The translations under genes were made by a program, and so were the position numbers. Under the pieces are notes generated by a model. The model was not told the DNA's origin. It was given only the letters and a program-made list of their open reading frames with translations, and did not search any database. A stretch of DNA of 64,000 nt from Candidatus Protochlamydia phocaeensis. GTDB taxonomy: Bacteria > Chlamydiota > Chlamydiia > Chlamydiales > Parachlamydiaceae. Below, piece by piece: positions 8,414 through 17,440 of this stretch; the stretch's first letter is position 1; each line of letters opens with the position of its first letter. The DNA lies in assembly GCF_001545115.1 (NCBI RefSeq), contig NZ_FCNU01000022.1, positions 152,544-216,543 of the forward strand, given 5' to 3'.

Positions 8414-9616
8414 TTAAAATTTCACGACAAATTTTGTATAGTCTTGGCCGCTTCCCATCCCACGCTGATCAAATTTCTTATAGGCTTCGGGCACATCTTC
8501 AATATTAATTTGATGGGAGACAATGATGCTGGGCTTTGCTTTGCCTGCAATAATTAAATCTCGTAGATACGTATTGTATTTCTTGACAGGCGTCTGCCCC
8601 ATTCCAATCGTCAAGCCTTTATGAAAAATTTCCCCCCATGGGATGCCCAAAATGCCTTGCTTGGCTTGGCTGTCCACTCCTCCTGGATCTTGAGGCATGT
8701 AAACGCCGACAATCCCAATGCTGCCGGTAGGATTGACCACCTTGACGAGTTGGCGGATAATCGATGTAGGATCTTCTTGCGCGTCAGGATTTTTCTGGCT
8801 GCGCGCTTGGTAGCCGACTGCATCGATTCCACACATCACTCCGATCATTTTTTCCTCGCCTGGACGAAAAGAATCCATGATCAAGCGGTTATTGCGGCGC
8901 ATCTCGAAAATTTGCTCAGCGGGATCCCCCTCTCTAAAATTAATGGGATGGGCACCAATCTGGCTGGCTATGCCTAAGCGTTCTTCCGATTGATCCACAA
9001 CAAAGACTTCGCTTGCGCCCCGAATAAAAGCGCTATGAGCTGCCAATAGGCCAACAGGGCCACCTCCGAAAATGGCAACGGTACTGCCTGGCTGTACATT
9101 GGCTAATTCGCAAGCGTGATAGCCTGTTGGAAAAATATCCGCCAGCATGAGAAAATCATTTTCTAATTCATCTCCCGGTTCGCCGGGAAGCTTTAGGCAA
9201 TTGAAATCCGCAAAAGGGACGCGGACAAATTCTGCTTGTCCCCCCTTGTATGGACCCATGTCGGCATAGCCATAAGCAGCCCCCACCCCATCTGGATTAG
9301 TTGTCAGACAAGCGCTGGTAAATCCTCTGACACAGTTAAAGCAAAAACCGCAAGAAATGTTAAAGGGAAGAACAACGCGGTCGCCGGCTTTAATGGAAGT
9401 CACTGCTTCGCCGATCTCTTCAATCACTCCCATGATCTCATGGCCAAACGTTGAATTCTTTTCCATATCGGTGCGGCCATCATACATATGCAAATCGCTT
9501 CCGCAAATCGCGCTTGATGTGACCCGCAAAATGGCATCCCTAGGGTTTGTCAAGTGAGGATTTTCTACTTCTTCCACAGCTACTTGATTTTTATCTTTAA
9601 AGACCATTGCTTTCAT
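8414..9616 (-). CDS. Zinc alcohol dehydrogenase, glutathione-independent formaldehyde dehydrogenase type
   Basis: The 400-residue MDR enzyme is close to the FdhA group (Pseudomonas formaldehyde dismutase/dehydrogenase). It shows AICGSDLHMYDGR near residue 38, the GHEIMG zinc site near residue 58, the structural zinc lobe CGFCFNCVRGFTSAC near residue 90, DIFPTGYHA near residue 160, and the Rossmann motif GGGPVGLLAA near residue 184. The family oxidises formaldehyde or other short aldehydes and alcohols with tightly bound NAD. GGAGG precedes the ATG. It converges on the glucose dehydrogenase operon and stands alone. The physiological substrate is uncertain; detoxification is likely. Confidence 0.87.
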   Translation of the reverse strand: MKAMVFKDKNQVAVEEVENPHLTNPRDAILRVTSSAICGSDLHMYDGRTDMEKNSTFGHEIMGVIEEIGEAVTSIKAGDRVVLPFNISCGFCFNCVRGFTSACLTTNPDGVGAAYGYADMGPYKGGQAEFVRVPFADFNCLKLPGEPGDELENDFLMLADIFPTGYHACELANVQPGSTVAIFGGGPVGLLAAHSAFIRGASEVFVVDQSEERLGIASQIGAHPINFREGDPAEQIFEMRRNNRLIMDSFRPGEEKMIGVMCGIDAVGYQARSQKNPDAQEDPTSIIRQLVKVVNPTGSIGIVGVYMPQDPGGVDSQAKQGILGIPWGEIFHKGLTIGMGQTPVKKYNTYLRDLIIAGKAKPSIIVSHQINIEDVPEAYKKFDQRGMGSGQDYTKFVVKF

Positions 9617-9739
9617 AGAGGCCTCCTTAAAATGAAAAATTTTTAGAAAAATGAATAGGCATACTCTTTCTAATTTGATTCTTTGGGATTGGCAAAGGCT
9701 TGAATGGCTGATTTAAGTTCTATTGGAAGCAAGGTGGCG

Positions 9740-9754
9740 ATTCGACGACAGTCT
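9740..9754 (+). repeat. ATTCGACGACAGTCT word, copy 1
   Basis: This 15-base word recurs identically at 11407-11421. Both copies are intergenic and flank the aminotransferase gene. The second copy lies beside two other dispersed-repeat segments. Confidence 0.6.
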
Positions 9755-9811
9755 ATAGGGTAATGGATAGAATAATTTCCTTATAAGCGAATCGGTAATT
9801 TTTGAGAAGAA

Positions 9812-9840
9812 AAGGGGAAGCGTCTCGGACTCTTCCCCTT
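9812..9840 (-). terminator. Terminator of the aminotransferase gene
   Basis: AAGGGGAAG at 9812-9820 pairs with CTTCCCCTT at 9832-9840. On the minus strand the stem is followed by a pyrimidine-rich TTCTTCT run, four bases after the stop of the gene at 9845. Confidence 0.65.
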
Positions 9841-9844
9841 CATT

Positions 9845-10987
9845 TCAGCCGCCAAAGAAGCGGCAGAGGCGGCGCATGCCTTCCTCAATGAGAGGTTCTT
9901 CCCTTGCGTAGCATAAACGAATATAGGAAGAGGCGCTATTTCCGAAATCTGTTCCGGGGACTAAAGCGACTTTGCACTGATTTAAAAGCCTCATGACCAA
10001 TTCTTCAGTATTTAATTCTTTCGTTTTTAAAAAGAGAAAAATGCCGGCTTTAGGCTTTGTATAGGAAAAAATTCCCTGCTCCACTAAGGGGGTGAGAAGA
10101 CTGCAAGCCAGATCGCGGCTGGTTTTAACAGCTGCTGTCTGCCTCGCTATCAAATGGGGATGGGCTAAGGCATAGAGGGCGGCTTGCTGGCCAACGACGC
10201 TTGGACAACCCAAGGTTCCATCTTGTATGTTAATTAAATGAGTAATGAGGAGAGGCGAGCCCACCACAAATCCAATGCGCCATCCGCTCATCGCAAAGTC
10301 TTTGGAAAAAGAGCCTGTCCGTATAAGGTAATTCGATTCTAATACAAAAGGCGTGCTTGAGGCGAATTGGGCCTCAAAAATGTAATTGTCATAGACTTCG
10401 TCAATGACCACATAAATACCATGGGCTTCTCCCCAAGCTTTGAGTTGTAACAAGTCTTGAGTGGACAGGCAGAAACCGCAAGGATTGGAAGGATTGGGAA
10501 GAATTAGCATCTTAGTGCGCGAAGTTCGTGCATGCTCTAGAGCGTCAAGATTAAGCATCCATCCCTCCTTGTCCTCAAAAAAAGCGGGCGTGAAGATCGG
10601 TTGGCCTTTAGAAAATAAAATAATGTTGCGATAGCTAGGGTAAGTGGGTTCCGGAAGAAGGACTTCATCGCCTTCTTTTAACAGAGATAAGCAAAGCGCG
10701 GTAATGCCTCCAATTGATCCATGGGTGACCAGGATATGCTCCGGTGTAAAAAGAGGGCCGAACTTCTCTGTCAACCTCTGCGCAATTTTTTCTCGCAACG
10801 GATAAAGCCCCGCCACAGATTGATAATAATCACAGCAATCAGTTTCTAAAAGGGAAGCAACATGCGCTTTAATCTCAGCCGGCGTGCCGCCTACTTTGAC
10901 AGCTCCTTGTGAAAAAGAGATGTATTCCGGGCTTGTTTTTGAAATTTGTTCAATCATTTTATATTTGGGAAGTTCTAAATGCAGCAT
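9845..10987 (-). CDS. PLP-dependent aminotransferase, fold type I (AspC-like)
   Basis: The 380-residue protein is a class I/II aminotransferase. It shows YPLREKIA near residue 62, PNPSNPCG near residue 164 (substrate-carboxylate Asn), VVIDEVYDNYIF with Asp196 and Tyr199 (pyridine and O3' contacts), and the Schiff-base lysine K229 in GSFSKDFAMSGWRIGF. It moves amino groups between an amino acid and a keto acid in the cytosol. Specificity cannot be read from the sequence: aspartate, aromatic amino acids and alanine are all possible. It is a single gene with its own terminator, and its neighbour L-serine deaminase suggests amino-acid catabolism nearby. The binding site before the ATG is weak. 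Confidence 0.87.
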   Translation of the reverse strand: MLHLELPKYKMIEQISKTSPEYISFSQGAVKVGGTPAEIKAHVASLLETDCCDYYQSVAGLYPLREKIAQRLTEKFGPLFTPEHILVTHGSIGGITALCLSLLKEGDEVLLPEPTYPSYRNIILFSKGQPIFTPAFFEDKEGWMLNLDALEHARTSRTKMLILPNPSNPCGFCLSTQDLLQLKAWGEAHGIYVVIDEVYDNYIFEAQFASSTPFVLESNYLIRTGSFSKDFAMSGWRIGFVVGSPLLITHLINIQDGTLGCPSVVGQQAALYALAHPHLIARQTAAVKTSRDLACSLLTPLVEQGIFSYTKPKAGIFLFLKTKELNTEELVMRLLNQCKVALVPGTDFGNSASSYIRLCYAREEPLIEEGMRRLCRFFGG

Positions 10988-11340
10988 AAAAACCTAAACT
11001 AATCAAATTGTTTTTTAATTTATTAAATGAGTTAAATGGCCTCGAGATTGCGCCAAGTAAGCTGCTTTTTTTCAATTGATTTAACACCCTTTTAAAACCG
11101 CGGAACTAGCGAGTTGAAAAGAAAGTTCAATCAAATCTATTGAAAAAGAAGGTGAAAAGGAAAAAAGAAGATTAAATAGAATATGTAGCCCAACGGGCTG
11201 CCGCAGGGGCTGCTGCAAAAGAGGGGAATGAGTAAGGGAGGGACAACTTAAGGGATCGCGAATGCAACGAGCATTCCGATTGAAAGGATTTATTTAAATA
11301 ACTATTACGCATAGAATTGCTTGTTTAATGTTGCCAAAGT

Positions 11341-11370
11341 TTAGAGGGACGTTAAACCGCTAATGATCTA
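11341..11370 (+). repeat. Dispersed repeat 2, copy with TTAAACCGCTAATGATCTA
   Basis: The segment TTAGAGGGAC followed by GTTAAACCGCTAATGATCTA matches the segments at 28431-28462, 30995-31026 and 52723-52755. Similarity to the 52723 copy continues downstream in the words around TTGAATATAG (11385-11396 here, near 52785 there). Confidence 0.55.
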
Positions 11371-11406
11371 GATCGAGAAAACTAACTTGAATATAGACGA
11401 TTAGCA

Positions 11407-11421
11407 ATTCGACGACAGTCT
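11407..11421 (+). repeat. ATTCGACGACAGTCT word, copy 2
   Basis: Identical to the word at 9740-9754. It lies 37 bases past the dispersed-repeat-2 core, so it may belong to the same decayed element. Confidence 0.6.
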
Positions 11422-11564
11422 TTTAAAGCATTCTCATTTTAAATGAAGAGGCGTATGAAAACAAGACTTAAGATAAAATATTCAGTTTGCCGTTTAGCAT
11501 AAAAGTAAGCGGCAGTGCATGGGAATGCGGGATCGCCCCTTAAAATTAAAAGGTACACTTGAGG

Positions 11565-11596
11565 CTAGTCTAATCTTAAACTAGTCTAATCTTAAA
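11565..11596. repeat. Perfect tandem 16-base duplication
   Basis: CTAGTCTAATCTTAAA occurs twice in direct succession with no mismatch. It lies 280 bases upstream of the serine deaminase start. It could be a duplicated binding site or slippage product. Confidence 0.8.
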
Positions 11597-11875
11597 ATAG
11601 AGATTGATTTGATTTTGTAGTTATTTAATAGTAAAATGAAAGAGTGAAAAGGATCGCGTAATGTAATTAATCTGAATTTTCTCTTTAACAATATAAAAAG
11701 TTTGAGGACAGGTCTTTTTTTTGCTATGTCATCAACCCCCTAGTTAAAATAAATTTTTTGTATTCTCAGTTTTTATTTATTTCAGATTTATTCTTTTTCT
11801 TTGACTAATGCAGTCAATTTGCTAATATCTTTTTCTTTATTAACAATATATCACTTAATAACAAGGACAAGCATC

Positions 11876-13267
11876 ATGGCTGTCAGCGTATTTAATCTTT
11901 TCTCGATTGGAATAGGGCCGTCTAGTTCTCATACGGTAGGACCTATGCGCGCAGCACGGCAATTTGTTTTAAATCTTTCTCAAAAAGATTTGTTGCCAAC
12001 AGTCAAAAGGATCAAAGCCGAACTTTATGGTTCGCTTGCTTTAACAGGCAAAGGGCATTCTACTGATATCGCAGTTCTTCTTGGCCTTGAGGGAAATGCT
12101 CCTGAAGGGACCGATCCGGCTGATGTCGAGCCGCGCATTGCTTCTATTCGTAAGCAAAAAAAATTGATCTTGTTGAATACCCATGCGATTTCTTTTGATG
12201 AGCCGGCCGATTTGATTTTCCATTATGATAAGCAGCTTCCCTACCATCCCAATGGCATGCGTTTTACCGTTTATGATCAAGGAGGCAAAGAGCTTTACCA
12301 ACAGGTTTTTTACTCGGTCGGCGGAGGATTTATTGTTGATCATGAAGCAGCCATGAAAGATAAGGAAATTTTTCAAAATTCGCACCGCTTGCCTTATCCG
12401 TTTAAAACGGCCGAAGAGCTGCTCATCCAATGCCGGCGCCAGGGAATGACAATTGCTCAGCTGATGATGGAAAACGAAAAGAGCTGGAGAACGGAAGAAG
12501 AGATCCGAAAAGGACTCTTGCATATTTGGCATATCATGCAAGAATGCGTCAAGCGCGGCTGCCAGCAAGAAGGCATTCTGCCTGGCGGGTTAAATGTTAA
12601 GCGGCGTGCGGCGGGAATCTACCGTTATTTACAAGAGCAAGAGAAAAAGCCTTTAGAGCAGCGAGATCCGGCAGAAGTCATGGACTGGGTGAGCCTGTGG
12701 GCATTGGCTGTTAATGAGGAAAACGCAGCTGGCGGAAGAGTCGTCACAGCGCCGACGAATGGAGCTTCAGGCGTTATTCCAGCTGTGCTGCATTATTATC
12801 AGAAGTTTGTCAAAGGAGCGAATGAAGACGGCATTGTCACCTTTTTATTAGTTGCTGGCGCAATTGGAATTCTATATAAAGAAGGCGCTTCTATTTCTGC
12901 AGCCGAGATGGGATGTATGGGAGAAGTGGGAGTGGCTTGTTCCATGGCTGCTTCGGGCTTAGCGGCCGCATTGGGTGGAAGCAATGAGCAAGTGGAAAAT
13001 GCCGCAGAAATTGGCATGGAGCATAATCTTGGCCTCACTTGCGATCCCATTAAAGGGCTTGTCCAGATCCCTTGCATTGAACGCAATACCATGGGGGCTG
13101 CAAAGGCGATTAATGCCGAGCGTTTAGCTAGACTGCATGGAGATGGCACGCATCGAGTGACGTTGGATCAAGTCATTGCGACAATGAGGCAGACAGGTCA
13201 TGATATGATGGCGATTTATAAGGAAACTTCGCAAGGCGGGCTGGCTGTTAATGTGCCGGAATGTTAA
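11876..13267 (+). CDS. sdaA: L-serine ammonia-lyase, single-chain iron-sulfur type
   Basis: From the ATG at 11876 the protein has 463 residues, the usual length. A longer frame begins at a TTG at 11801 but lacks family sequence; AAGGA precedes the ATG. It shows the N-terminal [15 protein letters not shown] near residue 13, [14 protein letters not shown] near residue 287, and three late Cys-containing segments ([25 protein letters not shown]) expected to hold the oxygen-labile [4Fe-4S] cluster. It splits L-serine to pyruvate and ammonia. The alpha/beta hydrolase begins 43 bases after its stop on the same strand. Serine would serve as a carbon source. Confidence 0.95.
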   Translation: MAVSVFNLFSIGIGPSSSHTVGPMRAARQFVLNLSQKDLLPTVKRIKAELYGSLALTGKGHSTDIAVLLGLEGNAPEGTDPADVEPRIASIRKQKKLILLNTHAISFDEPADLIFHYDKQLPYHPNGMRFTVYDQGGKELYQQVFYSVGGGFIVDHEAAMKDKEIFQNSHRLPYPFKTAEELLIQCRRQGMTIAQLMMENEKSWRTEEEIRKGLLHIWHIMQECVKRGCQQEGILPGGLNVKRRAAGIYRYLQEQEKKPLEQRDPAEVMDWVSLWALAVNEENAAGGRVVTAPTNGASGVIPAVLHYYQKFVKGANEDGIVTFLLVAGAIGILYKEGASISAAEMGCMGEVGVACSMAASGLAAALGGSNEQVENAAEIGMEHNLGLTCDPIKGLVQIPCIERNTMGAAKAINAERLARLHGDGTHRVTLDQVIATMRQTGHDMMAIYKETSQGGLAVNVPEC

Positions 13268-13310
13268 TGTTAGCCCATGAAATAGCAATAGACTAATTTA
13301 ACAGGCCTCT

Positions 13311-14111
13311 ATGCAAAAAGTTGAAGAACGCGAATCAATTACCTTGGTGAATGGCGATGAGAAAATTTTTGCCATGCTGCACCGGCCCCTTCATGCGTCT
13401 AAAGTTCCCGCTGTCTTAATTTGTTCGGGTTTTGCAGGAACAAAATGCGGAAAGTCCCGTTTATTTGTCCGATTAGGCAAGGAACTAGCCAAACGCGGCA
13501 TTGCCGTGCTTCGTTTCGATTATCGGGGCGCCGGGGATAGCGAAGGAGAGTTCAACGATATCACGATTGAAAGCCAGCTAAGCGATACGCTGCTTTGCTT
13601 AAATTACTTGGCCAATGATCCTCAGATCGATGCGACGCGCATCGGCTTGTTAGGCCGCTCGTTAGGGGGCGCCTTAGCTGTCATGGCAGCCACACGCTTT
13701 CAAAGCATTAAAAGCCTAGCCTTATGGGCCCCTGTTTTTACAAGCGATCCTTGGAAAAAACTATGGGAAGCCTATAAAACCAATAAGCAAGAGATCCCCA
13801 AAAAAGACATCATGCAAATGCTGCCCAGCAGCAAAGCGCCGAATATGGAATTTATCCATCAGTTTTTCGAAATTGACATTAAGCGCGAATTAGAAAAGCT
13901 TAAGGATATCCCCATGCTGCATGTTCATGGCACGCAGGATGTCGTCGTGCAAAGCGAGCATACAGATGCCTACAAAAAAGCGCGCGAAGCAACAGAAAAT
14001 ACTCGTTTTATTCTATTATCAAAAAGCGATCATGATTTTTCGGATCCTGCTGAACAAGAAATCTTGCTCGCAGAAACAAGTGAGTGGTATCAGAAAACGC
14101 TTTTTAATTGA
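13311..14111 (+). CDS. Alpha/beta hydrolase
   Basis: The 266-residue protein has the classic serine-hydrolase layout. RFDYRGAGDSEG near residue 68 is the loop after strand beta-4. The nucleophile elbow is GRSLGG with Ser117. An acid Asp lies in HGTQDVVV near residue 206, and a His in SKSDHDFSD near residue 243. It resembles the dienelactone-hydrolase/YqiA-like peptidase or esterase group (COG1073/COG0596). There is no signal peptide. The PPi-PFK gene starts nine bases after its stop, so the two are probably co-transcribed. The substrate is unknown. Confidence 0.88.
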   Translation: MQKVEERESITLVNGDEKIFAMLHRPLHASKVPAVLICSGFAGTKCGKSRLFVRLGKELAKRGIAVLRFDYRGAGDSEGEFNDITIESQLSDTLLCLNYLANDPQIDATRIGLLGRSLGGALAVMAATRFQSIKSLALWAPVFTSDPWKKLWEAYKTNKQEIPKKDIMQMLPSSKAPNMEFIHQFFEIDIKRELEKLKDIPMLHVHGTQDVVVQSEHTDAYKKAREATENTRFILLSKSDHDFSDPAEQEILLAETSEWYQKTLFN

Positions 14112-14119
14112 GGTTAGCT

Positions 14120-15796
14120 ATGGCTCCTTTAAGCCCTTTGCAGCGCTATCGATTAAGCTATCAACCGAGTTTGCCATCTATTCTAAAGCATTTAACTTCC
14201 TTGCATCCTGTTCCGCAAACCCCTTCTTCCTCCCTGCCTAGGGAATCCGCATTGAAAGACCTATTCCCGCAGACTGCAGCGCAGCCTTTTTTGGCATTTC
14301 AACAAGGGCAAGAGAAGCCTTCAAATCCCTTGCGAGTGGGGGTTGTGCTGTCGGGAGGGCAAGCTCCAGGGGGGCATAACGTGATCTCCGGTCTATATGA
14401 TGCCTTAAAAAAAATTCATCCCCAAAGCGAACTGATCGGCTTTTACGATGGGCCGAATGGCATTATTAAAAATAAGACACTGGCCATTACGGATGAGATT
14501 TTAGCTGTTTACCGCAATCAAGGGGGATTTGACCTTCTGGGATCAAGCCGGACGAAAATCGAATCGCCTGAACAGTTTGACGCGGCCGAGAAGACGATTA
14601 AAGCCTTGAATTTAGATGGCCTTGTCATTGTAGGGGGAGACGATTCCAATACGAATGCCGCTTTTTTGGCTGAGTATTTTAAACGAAAGGGAATGAACAC
14701 ACGCGTTGTAGGGGTACCTAAAACGATTGATGGGGATTTGAAAAATGAATTTATCGACATCTCTTTTGGATTTGACACAGCTTGTAAAGTTTACTCAGAA
14801 GCCATTGGCAACTTATTGAAAGATGCCTTATCAGCGAAAAAATATTACTTTTTTATTAAGCTAATGGGACGCTCCGCTTCCCATATTGTCCTTGAATGCG
14901 CGCTGCAGACGCATCCCAATTTGGCTATTATTAGCGAGGAAGTCGAAGGCGAGAAGCAAACGCTGGCGGATATTGTGCAGCAAATTGTCCGGATGATCGT
15001 TGCGAGGGCTGATCAAGGAAAGAATTATGGGGCGGTTTTAATTCCTGAAGGATTGATCGAGTTTATTCCCGAATTCAAGCAAATGCTTCGCGAACTTAAT
15101 CATTTGCTGGCCGCTGATCCCACTCTTGCACATCTACGTGAACAGGAGCGGCACCATAAAGAACGCGTGCATTCAATTGCATCCCATTTAAGTGAAGCCT
15201 CTTCTCATTGCTTGCTGGGGTTACCGGAGTCCATTCAAAAACAGCTCTTGCTTGACCGCGATCCGCATGGCAATGTCCAAGTTTCCAAAATCGAGACCGA
15301 GCGTCTGTTGATCGATCTTGTCGAAAAGGAATTGAACCGTCTTAAACAAGAAGGAAAATATAAAGGGAAGTTCAGCAGCCAGCCTCTTTTTTTCGGCTAT
15401 GAAGGGCGCTCTGGCTTGCCTTCTAACTTTGATTGCCAATATTGCTATGCGCTGGGCCATACCGCCGCTTTGCTCATTTTGAATGGGGCGACAGGCTACA
15501 TGAGCGGTATCGGCAATTTGACCCAGCCTGTTTCGGATTGGGAAGTGGCCGGGATTCCTATTTACAGCTTGCTGCATCAAGAGACAAGAGAAGGGAAAAA
15601 GAAAGCGGTCATTCAAAAAGCCTTGGTAGATCTTGAAGGAGCGCCTTTTGCTCAATTTTGCCAGCAAAGAGCGCATTGGTTGTTAAATGATGATTATTGC
15701 TGCCCTGGGCCAATCCAGTTCGATGGGCCATCCGAGTTAACGGATAAACCGCCTTTGACCCTGAGCTATGAAAAGAGCGCGATAGCGTATAAATAG
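14120..15796 (+). CDS. pfp: PPi-dependent 6-phosphofructokinase
   Basis: The 558-residue protein (ATG at 14120; a TTG four codons earlier is less likely) belongs to the long PPi-PFK group. It shows SGGQAPGGHN near residue 76 (phosphate-donor loop), GGDDSNTN near residue 174, where Asp in place of the ATP-enzyme Gly marks PPi use, and PKTIDGDLKN near residue 201 with catalytic Asp. MGRSASH lies near residue 253. It interconverts fructose 6-phosphate and fructose 1,6-bisphosphate using pyrophosphate, so glycolysis is reversible at this step. Chlamydiae are known to use this type. It follows the hydrolase gene by nine bases. Confidence 0.93.
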   Translation: MAPLSPLQRYRLSYQPSLPSILKHLTSLHPVPQTPSSSLPRESALKDLFPQTAAQPFLAFQQGQEKPSNPLRVGVVLSGGQAPGGHNVISGLYDALKKIHPQSELIGFYDGPNGIIKNKTLAITDEILAVYRNQGGFDLLGSSRTKIESPEQFDAAEKTIKALNLDGLVIVGGDDSNTNAAFLAEYFKRKGMNTRVVGVPKTIDGDLKNEFIDISFGFDTACKVYSEAIGNLLKDALSAKKYYFFIKLMGRSASHIVLECALQTHPNLAIISEEVEGEKQTLADIVQQIVRMIVARADQGKNYGAVLIPEGLIEFIPEFKQMLRELNHLLAADPTLAHLREQERHHKERVHSIASHLSEASSHCLLGLPESIQKQLLLDRDPHGNVQVSKIETERLLIDLVEKELNRLKQEGKYKGKFSSQPLFFGYEGRSGLPSNFDCQYCYALGHTAALLILNGATGYMSGIGNLTQPVSDWEVAGIPIYSLLHQETREGKKKAVIQKALVDLEGAPFAQFCQQRAHWLLNDDYCCPGPIQFDGPSELTDKPPLTLSYEKSAIAYK

Positions 15797-16077
15797 CCTC
15801 CTCGGTAAGCTGAAAAAGGGAAAAAGAAGCGCTCTTTCTTTTCAATTGTTGCAATTTATTTTTTTAGGTATACACTCATTCAATGCGCGAGATAGCGGCG
15901 GTCTGAGAGGCGTATTAAAACTTCTCATCTGGTTTGCTATAATCTAAAGAAAAATAAAAGAGAATCCATCCATTTTAAGAGAGGGTGCCTGTCCGGCTAA
16001 GCATGAGCTAAGGGAGTCGACGCTTTCATGCTGAAGCAAGGGAGTGAATTCAAAGGCACGCTTTAAGAGAGGCGATC
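15797..16077. other. Gap with a possible repeat fragment
   Basis: The gap holds GAGAGGCGTATTAAAAC at 15905-15921, resembling the first half of dispersed repeat 2 but diverging afterwards. No gene is seen. Confidence 0.4.
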
Positions 16078-16698
16078 ATGTACAAAACGGTTATTGTGAC
16101 TGTATTTTTAGCAATGATGTTAGCTGTGCTTTATCTTGCGACGCATATGAAAGATGCCTATAAAGTCCTTCCCGGCTCTTCTTCTACTAAAATGGCGGTT
16201 CCTCCCTTTGCTGATTGGCGCCAATTTACGCCTCAATCGGGTAAATTTAAAGTAGATTTACCGGCTGTCCCTCAGTATGCAAAAGAATTTGTCAATATCC
16301 CCAATACAGATAAGAAACGCCGCTATGAGATGTTTGTTTCCGAAAAGTTGAATGGCAGCATTTTTATGATCAACTTGATCACTTACCCTCCGGATTTTGC
16401 CATTGTGAGTGCAAACGAGTTGTTGCATAGTGTGATTGAAGAGCTTGTAACCAGCAATCCAAACAGTCGTTTAGTTGATATCACGGACACCACTTTTCAA
16501 ACCTTGCCGGCTATCAATTTCAAGCTTCTCAACCAAGATTATGAAATTCAAGGAATTGCCTTTCTACTGAATAAGACCGTTTATCAGCTTGGCTATGTGG
16601 CTAAAAAAGATGATGTCGACGAAATGGACTATAAACATTTTATTCAGTCATTTGATTTGCTTCCCAAAGCGATGAAGGAAGAGGAGAAAACGCCTTAA
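16078..16698 (+). CDS. Membrane-anchored hypothetical protein
   Basis: The 206-residue protein starts with one hydrophobic segment (residues 5-22) that is either an uncleaved anchor or a signal peptide, followed by a soluble domain of about 170 residues with alternating beta and alpha segments. The domain begins with FTPQSGKFKVDLPAVP, similar in pattern to periplasmic lipoprotein-like domains in which a bacterial-cleavage or PsbP-like fold is common. GAGG precedes the ATG. Shikimate kinase starts five bases after its stop, so they share a transcript. I recognise no family with confidence. Probably periplasmic. Confidence 0.75.
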   Translation: MYKTVIVTVFLAMMLAVLYLATHMKDAYKVLPGSSSTKMAVPPFADWRQFTPQSGKFKVDLPAVPQYAKEFVNIPNTDKKRRYEMFVSEKLNGSIFMINLITYPPDFAIVSANELLHSVIEELVTSNPNSRLVDITDTTFQTLPAINFKLLNQDYEIQGIAFLLNKTVYQLGYVAKKDDVDEMDYKHFIQSFDLLPKAMKEEEKTP

Positions 16699-16703
16699 GA
16701 GCT

Positions 16704-17237
16704 ATGCTAAACAAATCCTCTCCTAATATTTCTTTAATTGGTTTTCCGACTAGCGGGAAGACCATATTGGGTGGCCGTTTGGCACAGCATTTAAATAAAC
16801 GGTTTATCGATGTAGATGCCCTCATTCAAAGCTACCATGCTTCCTTGTCTTGTAGAGAAATCTTCCAGGTCTTTGGAGAAGCGTATTTCCGCTATTTAGA
16901 GAGCAAGGCCATCCAAAGCTTGGAAGCCCATCCTGAGCCTGTGATCATTGCCACAGGAGGAGGAAGCTTAATCCAAGAAAAAAACTGCCTCTCGCTTAAA
17001 AAGCATAGCCGGTTTATTTATCTAAAAGTCCCTTCCGTTGTTTTAAAAGAACGTCTTTTGTGCCAATCCGCTCTTCCTGCCTTTTTACAAACAGAAGATC
17101 CTGAGCATGCCTTTAATCGCCTTTATGGGGAAAGATCCGTCCTTTATGAAAAATGGGCAGATCATATAATCGATCTCCATTCTTTTTCTGTTGAGCAATG
17201 TTTGCAAGAGCTAAATCGCTTATTGTTAGAAGTCTAA
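16704..17237 (+). CDS. aroK: Shikimate kinase
   Basis: The 177-residue P-loop kinase has Walker A GFPTSGKT at residues 13-20, FIDVDALI near residue 35 (shikimate-binding Asp), a conserved Arg after FGEAYFR near residue 55, and ATGGGSL near residue 87 (shikimate and Walker B loop). It phosphorylates shikimate with ATP, the fifth step of the chorismate pathway. No other aro gene is nearby. A gluconokinase was considered because a step is missing in the glucose operon upstream, but the DVD and GGG motifs fit shikimate kinase better. The gene is coupled to the upstream membrane protein by a five-base gap. Confidence 0.85.
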   Translation: MLNKSSPNISLIGFPTSGKTILGGRLAQHLNKRFIDVDALIQSYHASLSCREIFQVFGEAYFRYLESKAIQSLEAHPEPVIIATGGGSLIQEKNCLSLKKHSRFIYLKVPSVVLKERLLCQSALPAFLQTEDPEHAFNRLYGERSVLYEKWADHIIDLHSFSVEQCLQELNRLLLEV

Positions 17238-17440
17238 AGTGTTCTGCGGTAAATATTGCTTAAAATGAGCAAATTTCTTCTATTTAATTAATTTAATGTT
17301 TTATTTTTATAATTTATAAATTTTTAAGAATAAGTTTTTATTTTTTTGTTGATGAAATAGAAAACAAGGTTTAAATTTTTAAGGCTTATTAAGTCAATTG
17401 TATTTGTTAGCTTAAATTAATTGTAAAAAGGAATTTATTA

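Larger units (their letters stand above)
10988..11875. other. Long gene-free gap with repeats and hairpins
   Basis: These 888 bases hold no convincing gene. They contain a composite of dispersed repeats (11341-11421), a perfect 16-base tandem duplication (11565-11596), and a locally GC-rich patch around 11175-11280 with small hairpins such as GCCC-AAC-GGGC and GAATGC-AACGA-GCATTC. The last 180 bases before the serine deaminase are AT-rich and probably hold its promoter. A small structured RNA near 11175-11280 is possible but not supported by any recognised family. Confidence 0.6.

Noticed and set aside
9731..9760. Possible tmRNA start (GATTCGACGACAG resembles the 5' end of tmRNA)
   Set aside because: No acceptor stem partner, tag reading frame or T-loop was found in the following sequence; the same word recurs at 11407 as a repeat.
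11801..11875. Longer start for the serine deaminase at a TTG codon
   Set aside because: The extra 25 residues have no family match, and a good ribosome site precedes the ATG at 11876.
12041..12568. Minus-strand frame of 175 codons inside sdaA
   Set aside because: It lies wholly within the confident serine deaminase gene and has no family pattern.
16704..17237. Gluconate kinase that would complete the glucose oxidation route
   Set aside because: The FIDVDALI and ATGGGSL motifs and the length fit shikimate kinase; it is also far from the sugar operon.
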